A stretch of 64,000 nucleotides of DNA from Sordariomycetes sp. S80-01Y (lineage: Eukaryota > Ascomycota > Sordariomycetes), in assembly GCA_037042185.1 (NCBI GenBank), contig JAXQJY010000028.1, positions 620,001 to 684,000 on the forward strand, read 5' to 3'. Positions 59,499-64,000 of the stretch are shown here, piece by piece. The position numbers and the translations under genes were made by a program. How positions within the stretch are numbered: the first letter of the stretch is position 1; every line of letters begins with the position of its first letter. The notes under the pieces were generated by a model. The model did not search any database. It saw only the letters and a program-made list of their open reading frames with translations, and was not told where the DNA came from.

Positions 59499-60595
59499 CT
59501 ACTTTGTCGCTTTTGATGTCAACTTCCACTGAAGCTGCTTCAGCAGCTCATAGACCTGCGTCAAAATCGGCGTACTAACACCCTTCTCCAAGGCCACCCT
59601 TAACGGCGCCCCAAGAATGACCTCCAACTCCAGCGGCCGTCCATTTTCCAGGTCGACCAACATACTGGGCCGGAACGTGCTAGTGGGAGGCGAGTCATGA
59701 AGCTTGTTCTGGATCATGTCTTCCGACACGGCATCCGCGTAGCCCGCGGCGGTGGCCACCGCCGCGATTTCCCGCATGGCCGGCTCCAGCAGTGTGTTTC
59801 GACTCGGGCCCGAAAGCAACTCGCCCACGGGGATGCGCAGCACCGTGCACAGGGTGTTGAAAGAGGCGTTCCACAGCAGCTTCGCCCATCGGGCGCCGAC
59901 GATATCCTCGACCAGCAGGCAACGCGCGTTCGTCTTGGGTTTCGCGTCCGCGAGCCCGGCATTGTACACGTCGACGTAGAGCGCGGCGGCGTCGTGCTGC
60001 GTTGCGCGCGTAAACGTGTCGTCGACGTGGTGGAAGTGTGCGCCGATATTCGATACATCCGGGTATTGGTGGTAAATCGACGTCGAGTTCATGAGTCGTG
60101 AGCCGACCATGCTGACGCTCGAGAAGATCGGTGTGTTAGGGAAGGCAGCCGCGAACGGAGCCTCGATGGCCAGTCCATTTTGGAGCAGCGCGAGGCTGGT
60201 TTTGCCTGGCGTGATCAATGGTTTCAGCTCCGCAATGATAGAGGACGTCAGATCTGGCAGGGCTTTGGTCGCGATGATAATGAAGTCATAGCTTTTTTGC
60301 GCGGCGGCTGCTGAGGCAAAGGAGGAGACAACTGTCAGAAGAAGAAGAGTTTAGCGTAGCTGAGTGAGGGGACATCGTTGTTGAGGCGAGCTTTTCCCCT
60401 TGGTAACCTACCGTTATGCGGCCTCCAGTTTGTGAGCTTTCCATGGTCGACCGAGTCGATATCAAACCCACGTTCCTTGACGAGCGCGTAATTGGATCGT
60501 AGGATTGCTGTGACACGGGCGCGCTGCGAATTCTCCAGGACATAAGCTGCAATTGTGCCCACACCGCCGGCGCCGACGACGCAGACGTCCAACAT
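59499..60595 (-). CDS. Ketopantoate/2-ketoisovalerate reductase-like enzyme
   Basis: Two exons, 60595-60412 and 60331-59499, with an 80-nt intron (GTAGG donor, CAG acceptor). The product is about 338 aa. ATG 60595 sits just before the nucleotide motif LDVCVVGAGGVGTIAAYVLE. An in-frame ATG at 60646 would add 17 residues. ApbA/PanE features: DFIIIATKALPD, SLALLQNGLAIE, the catalytic Lys/Asn region ARWAKLLWNASFNTLC, and the C-terminal SMLVDLENGRPLELEVILG. Family knowledge: the 2-ketoisovalerate reductases of fungal enniatin/beauvericin systems belong to this PanE-like group and make the D-2-hydroxy acid starter. Its neighbour on the other strand is a branched-chain aminotransferase, and the synthetase starter A domain looks hydroxy-acid-specific. 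I therefore infer a 2-hydroxy-acid supply role. A housekeeping pantothenate enzyme is the alternative. Confidence 0.9.
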
Positions 60596-61310
60596 GTTCT
60601 TAACTTTTGGGAGGCTGTGGCTCAGGGGTCTGGTGGATGAGAACATGGTTCTCAGTAGGTAGTCGTACAGATGCAAAGTGGTAGACTGTTCGTCCACGGT
60701 GTTCAAGAGCTTGTGCAAGGCTGTGTGGTGAGGTTGTAGCGCTGTGACATCACAAAAGTGCCACCAAGGCGTAAAACAGAGGTCGCCGAAAGGTACCCGA
60801 ATGCCAAACGTACATGTAGGTACCCCATGCAGTCAGTTCCGAGTCAGAGCTATTCTTACATGCCTATCCCCACTCTGAAGCGCTGCTTCAAAAAACACAC
60901 CCCTAGGGACCAGGGGTAAAAGTTCCAGGGCTGAACACCATGCTCGAAACGCCAGGCATGCATGCATGTAGCGCTTACGTCCGGGCCGGCCTCCATCCAC
61001 AGCTCCAGGCACTAGCGCCATGATCCTTTCCACTTAAGTACCTTCCCTCCCTGCTTGGCAGGATTATAAGCCATCCTATGAGCATAACATTGGCGAAGGG
61101 GTAAAGGGGATATGGGGCCTGTTATGCTATCGTACACCTGGCCTCGGACGTTGCGTTCTCGGTCAACGGCGGAAGAAGCAGGTGAGAGAGAATACGTAAT
61201 AGATTCAAGTTTCAAAAAATTTAAGTAAAGTCGCTCTTACCTGTTTTCTGGTTTTCAGATCATCGCGCTCCGTCTTTGCAACTGCCGTCACCCTGCAGCT
61301 ACGGTAAAAA
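60596..61310. promoter_or_regulatory. Shared divergent promoter of the reductase and the aminotransferase
   Basis: About 715 bases lie between the divergent start codons. Such head-to-head pairs often share control in fungal clusters. No open frame with domain character is present. A small gcatgcatgcatg repeat lies at about 60953-60966. No known binding site could be assigned. Confidence 0.5.
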
Positions 61311-62459
61311 ATGATATCCACCATCCCAACGGTCGCTTTTGATCGCAATGAGAATCCGGCCTCTGAGGAAGAGCGTCAACAGCGCCTGCAAAATCCCGAG
61401 TTAGGCATCACCGACACAGATCATATGGCAATTGCCAAATATTCAGATGGCGCGTGGCAAACTGCGGCTGTAATGCCATTTGCCCCTCTCACGCTTCATC
61501 CTGGGTCGAAGTGCTTTCAGTACGGACAAACATTGTTCGAGGGTATGCAAGCGTTCAAGATGACCGACGGCAAACTTGTTCTCTTTAGGCCCGACGAGAA
61601 CGCAAAGCGGTTCAACAGGTCCGCTGATAGAGTTGCAATGCCTAGACTGCCGGAAAAGTTGTTTCTATCCCTGTTGAAGGCATTGATATGGGCTGAACGC
61701 GGCTGGATCCCCCCCGGTGAAGGCGGTAGGCTCTACATTCGGCCTTTCATGTTTGCTACGGGAAACTCGGTGAGGTTCGGCGTGGCAAAAGAATACACGT
61801 TCTGCATTCTTGTTTCGCCAGCAAAAGCATTTTTCACCAGAAATGTACTCAAAGTCTACATCGAGCCAAGTTTGAGAAGAGCATCGCCCGGAGGCACCGG
61901 CAGTTCGAAATGCGGCGGCAATTATGCGGCGGCCCTAAAGTCTCATCAAGAAGCAGGGCGGCACGGTTGCGATCAGGCTCTGTTTTTAGGAGAAGACGGA
62001 AAAATCCAGGAACTCGAAGTCACAAATATTTTCTTTGTGATGAAGGATGGAACGATCCGGACCCCCCCTTTGGAAGATACCATCTTGAACGGTATAACGC
62101 GAGCATCAGTTATCACCCTCGCCGAGAAACGAGGAATCAAGGTAGAGGAGCGGAATTACTACTTCGAGCAATTCTGCTCGGATGTAGAGAGCGCGGAGGT
62201 CAGTGAAGTCTTTGCCTGCGGTACCGCGGGCGGTCTTGTCGCCATCGGTTCATTTTGTTATCCATGCGATAAAGCAAATAGCTGCAGCGACGAGGAGATC
62301 AGAGAACACAAGATCGGGGATGGCAAAATGGGCGAGTTAACGACAAAGCTTAGGTCAGAATTGCTAGAAATCCAGGATGGGAAGAGGGAGGATCCCTTTG
62401 GATGGCGGAGTGAGATTGTTTCATCAGATCTTCCTAGTTCTTATCAGGGGGCAAAGTAG
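61311..62459 (+). CDS. Branched-chain amino-acid aminotransferase
   Basis: Single exon, 382 aa, ATG 61311, no clear mitochondrial presequence. PLP fold-type IV: FQYGQTLFEGMQAFKM near the N-terminus, RLYIRPFMFATG, then SSKCGGNYAAAL with the likely PLP lysine Lys200. The usual EVGTMNIFFV motif reads ELEVTNIFFVMKDG here, followed by PPLEDTILNGITRASV and EVFACGTAGGLVAIG. Length is normal for the family. Family knowledge: it interconverts Leu, Ile or Val with their 2-keto acids. The lack of a targeting signal suggests a cytosolic enzyme. Inference: together with the divergent reductase it would turn Val, Ile or Leu into a 2-hydroxy acid (for example 2-hydroxyisovaleric or 2-hydroxy-3-methylpentanoic acid) for module 1, or supply a branched amino acid to other modules. 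Confidence 0.93.
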   Translation: MISTIPTVAFDRNENPASEEERQQRLQNPELGITDTDHMAIAKYSDGAWQTAAVMPFAPLTLHPGSKCFQYGQTLFEGMQAFKMTDGKLVLFRPDENAKRFNRSADRVAMPRLPEKLFLSLLKALIWAERGWIPPGEGGRLYIRPFMFATGNSVRFGVAKEYTFCILVSPAKAFFTRNVLKVYIEPSLRRASPGGTGSSKCGGNYAAALKSHQEAGRHGCDQALFLGEDGKIQELEVTNIFFVMKDGTIRTPPLEDTILNGITRASVITLAEKRGIKVEERNYYFEQFCSDVESAEVSEVFACGTAGGLVAIGSFCYPCDKANSCSDEEIREHKIGDGKMGELTTKLRSELLEIQDGKREDPFGWRSEIVSSDLPSSYQGAK

Positions 62460-62708
62460 TAGCAGCAAGGCAGGTCATGTATGTGTAGGTATTTGAGTAT
62501 AGGTGGCCGCGAATCAACGCAAATGCAATGAGATCGACGTGTGAGCTTGACCCGTCTTTGACCGACTACTTGCAGAAATGATTGAAGTAGTTGGGTGTGT
62601 TCGATGTCAACCTTTTGACTGGTTTTATAGCCTATGTAGTAAGGGTTTGACCTTCGAAGTCTCATGAATTGAACGCGATCGATAGCTTTGTACAGCTCAC
62701 ATTCTAGC

Positions 62709-64000
62709 CTAGTCTCTTCTAAATCCTTCTGCCTTGTCTGTAGCTTTCACTTCGAGCTGCTTGTTGAGAGCCCATGGAATGAGCTCCGGGTACCACTTGT
62801 CTGCCGCCCCAACAAAATTCGTCAACGTACTTACAAAAACAGTATCACCGACTGAATCGTCGAAGATGCCCATAAAGAAGCTCCCCGTATTCGAGATCAC
62901 CGGCTTTCAAGCCGCCAAATATTGTACATGTGGTGGAATATCAATGCAAGAGTGTTCTGGCATGAGCGATAGGCTTACATTCTGGGAAGAACGGAATCGA
63001 GAGTCGCGCGCCCGAGATAGTTCCCATGCTTGTCGCGGAATCCGCTGGAACCGAGTATCACACGATGATTTGTAGCCGTACAAACGCCACGTGTGAGGTT
63101 TTAGAGCAGTCGTCCAATGTTAACAACCAGCAAATCTGATATGGGAGGCATTGAGATCCATTGCCCAGACTTGTTTTGAATCTCGAGGCAACTATGCTCG
63201 CCCCCTTGAAGCAGGTAGATCATGTATGAGCTGTCCTTGTGCGGGGCAATATCATGGCAAGGATCCTCATTTGTTCTTTCAGGGGACGCTGGGTATCTCC
63301 GGAAGTTCAAACGACTGAACTGTTTGTCTTTGAACAGCGTCCGAAATGCATTTGCCTCCAAGCCGAGAGCTTCAGGCACCAAGGCCATACACGCCTTGGA
63401 TAGCTCTTGGACGCTCGCAAGGTAGGCTTGAACTGCTGGACGGAAGGCAGGAATAACTGCTTAGTCTAGCCACTGTTGACCTTGATTAGAATCTCCGAGG
63501 ACTCTAAAGGTTACACGGATGTTGTTTTACCTGGTTCGGTCCATGTAAATTGAAATACGCGGGCTGCCCTGGACCGGGAACAGTATAGTCTGGCCCATAC
63601 TTAGAGTTTAAGTAAAGCTGAATCAGATGGCCTCAAATTCTTTGAAGGACTTACTCACAAAAAGGGACTCATCATGGCCCGTGACGGCGTTCATGGCGTT
63701 GTATCCGAGGAAGTGCTTGCTGTACCCGGAGTCGATTTCAATTTTTGTCTCCAAGGAAAGATTGAAGAACGAGTCTGCCTGTTCAAGGACAGTATTATTT
63801 ACTTTTTTGGGTATAGAATGATTGCTGAGATATAAAAAGCCGACTCGAACAAGGGCGTCTCGCAGCTTCAAGAGGAATCCATCGTTCGTGTGCTGGGGCT
63901 CCCGTTCAGAACTCACAACGCGCTGCATGCTGAGTATTACTATCGGATTCAATATTTTCGCTGTTGAATCATCCGGAAATGCAAGAGAACCATATGTGGT
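62709..64000 (-). pseudogene. 2-oxoglutarate/Fe(II) dioxygenase (isopenicillin-N-synthase-like fold), apparently broken
   Basis: The minus strand carries the N-terminal piece LLKLRDALVRVGFLYLSNHSIP and LGYNAMNAVTGHDESLF. It continues after an intron (donor at 63658) with YGPDYTVPGPGQPAYFNLHG (exon 63599-63531). Next come VIPAFRPAVQAYLASVQELS, the iron ligands in IAPHKDSS (His, Asp), LLVVNIGRLL, the distal His in TATNHRV, RLSIPFF and a C-terminal DKWYPEL. With splices at the obvious sites, at least two in-frame stops (near 63450 and 63103) and a frame change near 63015 fall within conserved segments. I therefore call a pseudogene rather than a gene with unusual introns. The first two stops are TAA and could come from CAA, as repeat-induced point mutation would give. 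Its 5' end reaches the window edge. If once active, it may have hydroxylated the peptide or a precursor. Confidence 0.7.

Noticed and set aside
59499-60595. Reading the reductase simply as the housekeeping pantothenate enzyme
   Set aside because: The fold alone cannot tell, but the divergent pairing with a branched-chain aminotransferase beside a hydroxy-acid-type synthetase favours a 2-hydroxy-acid role. The housekeeping option is kept as an alternative in its entry.

Overview
The window is from a filamentous ascomycete (Pezizomycotina). The genes have short introns (43-134 nt) with GT...AG ends and CTAAC/CTGAC-like branch points. The left flank carries ordinary fungal genes: an F-box protein, a GPI-anchored GH17 glucanase, a Cyk3-like transglutaminase-fold protein and a GH115 alpha-glucuronidase. 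No species can be named from the sequence alone.

Layout. 1-10.3 kb: four flank genes. 10.3-13.0 kb: a gene-free stretch of decayed sequence. 13.0-44.5 kb (minus strand): one giant non-ribosomal peptide synthetase gene, about 10,479 aa with a single 107-nt intron. 44.5-47.0 kb: a tandem 152-bp duplication, then two small convergent YCII-fold genes. 48.4-52.6 kb: a full-length ABCB/MDR-type exporter. 54.0-63 kb: a flavin amine (L-amino-acid) oxidase, an odd fusion of an opine-dehydrogenase-like Rossmann piece with an argininosuccinate-synthase-like ligase, a ketopantoate/ketoisovalerate-reductase-like gene, and a branched-chain aminotransferase divergent from it. 62.7-64.0 kb: a broken 2-oxoglutarate/Fe(II) dioxygenase that runs to the window edge.

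Interpretation. Read by eye, the synthetase is C*-A-T / C-A-T / C-A-T / C-A-M-T / C-A-M-T / C-A-T / C-A-M-T / C-A-T / CT. That gives eight modules, N-methylation at positions 4, 5 and 7, no epimerase, no thioesterase, and a fungal terminal condensation (cyclisation) domain. The first adenylation domain has Gly where amino-acid-activating domains have the Asp that binds the amino group, and the first C domain has lost its HHxxxDG motif. This matches the starter module of fungal cyclodepsipeptide synthetases, which load an alpha-hydroxy acid. The neighbours can supply that acid: the aminotransferase and/or the amino-acid oxidase make a branched 2-keto acid, and the reductase makes the 2-hydroxy acid. 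The predicted product is a cyclic octadepsipeptide: one hydroxy acid and seven amino acids, three of them N-methylated. The exporter may carry it out of the cell. I do not recognise a known compound with this exact methylation pattern, so this is the best candidate for an undescribed system here. No transcription factor gene is visible in the window.
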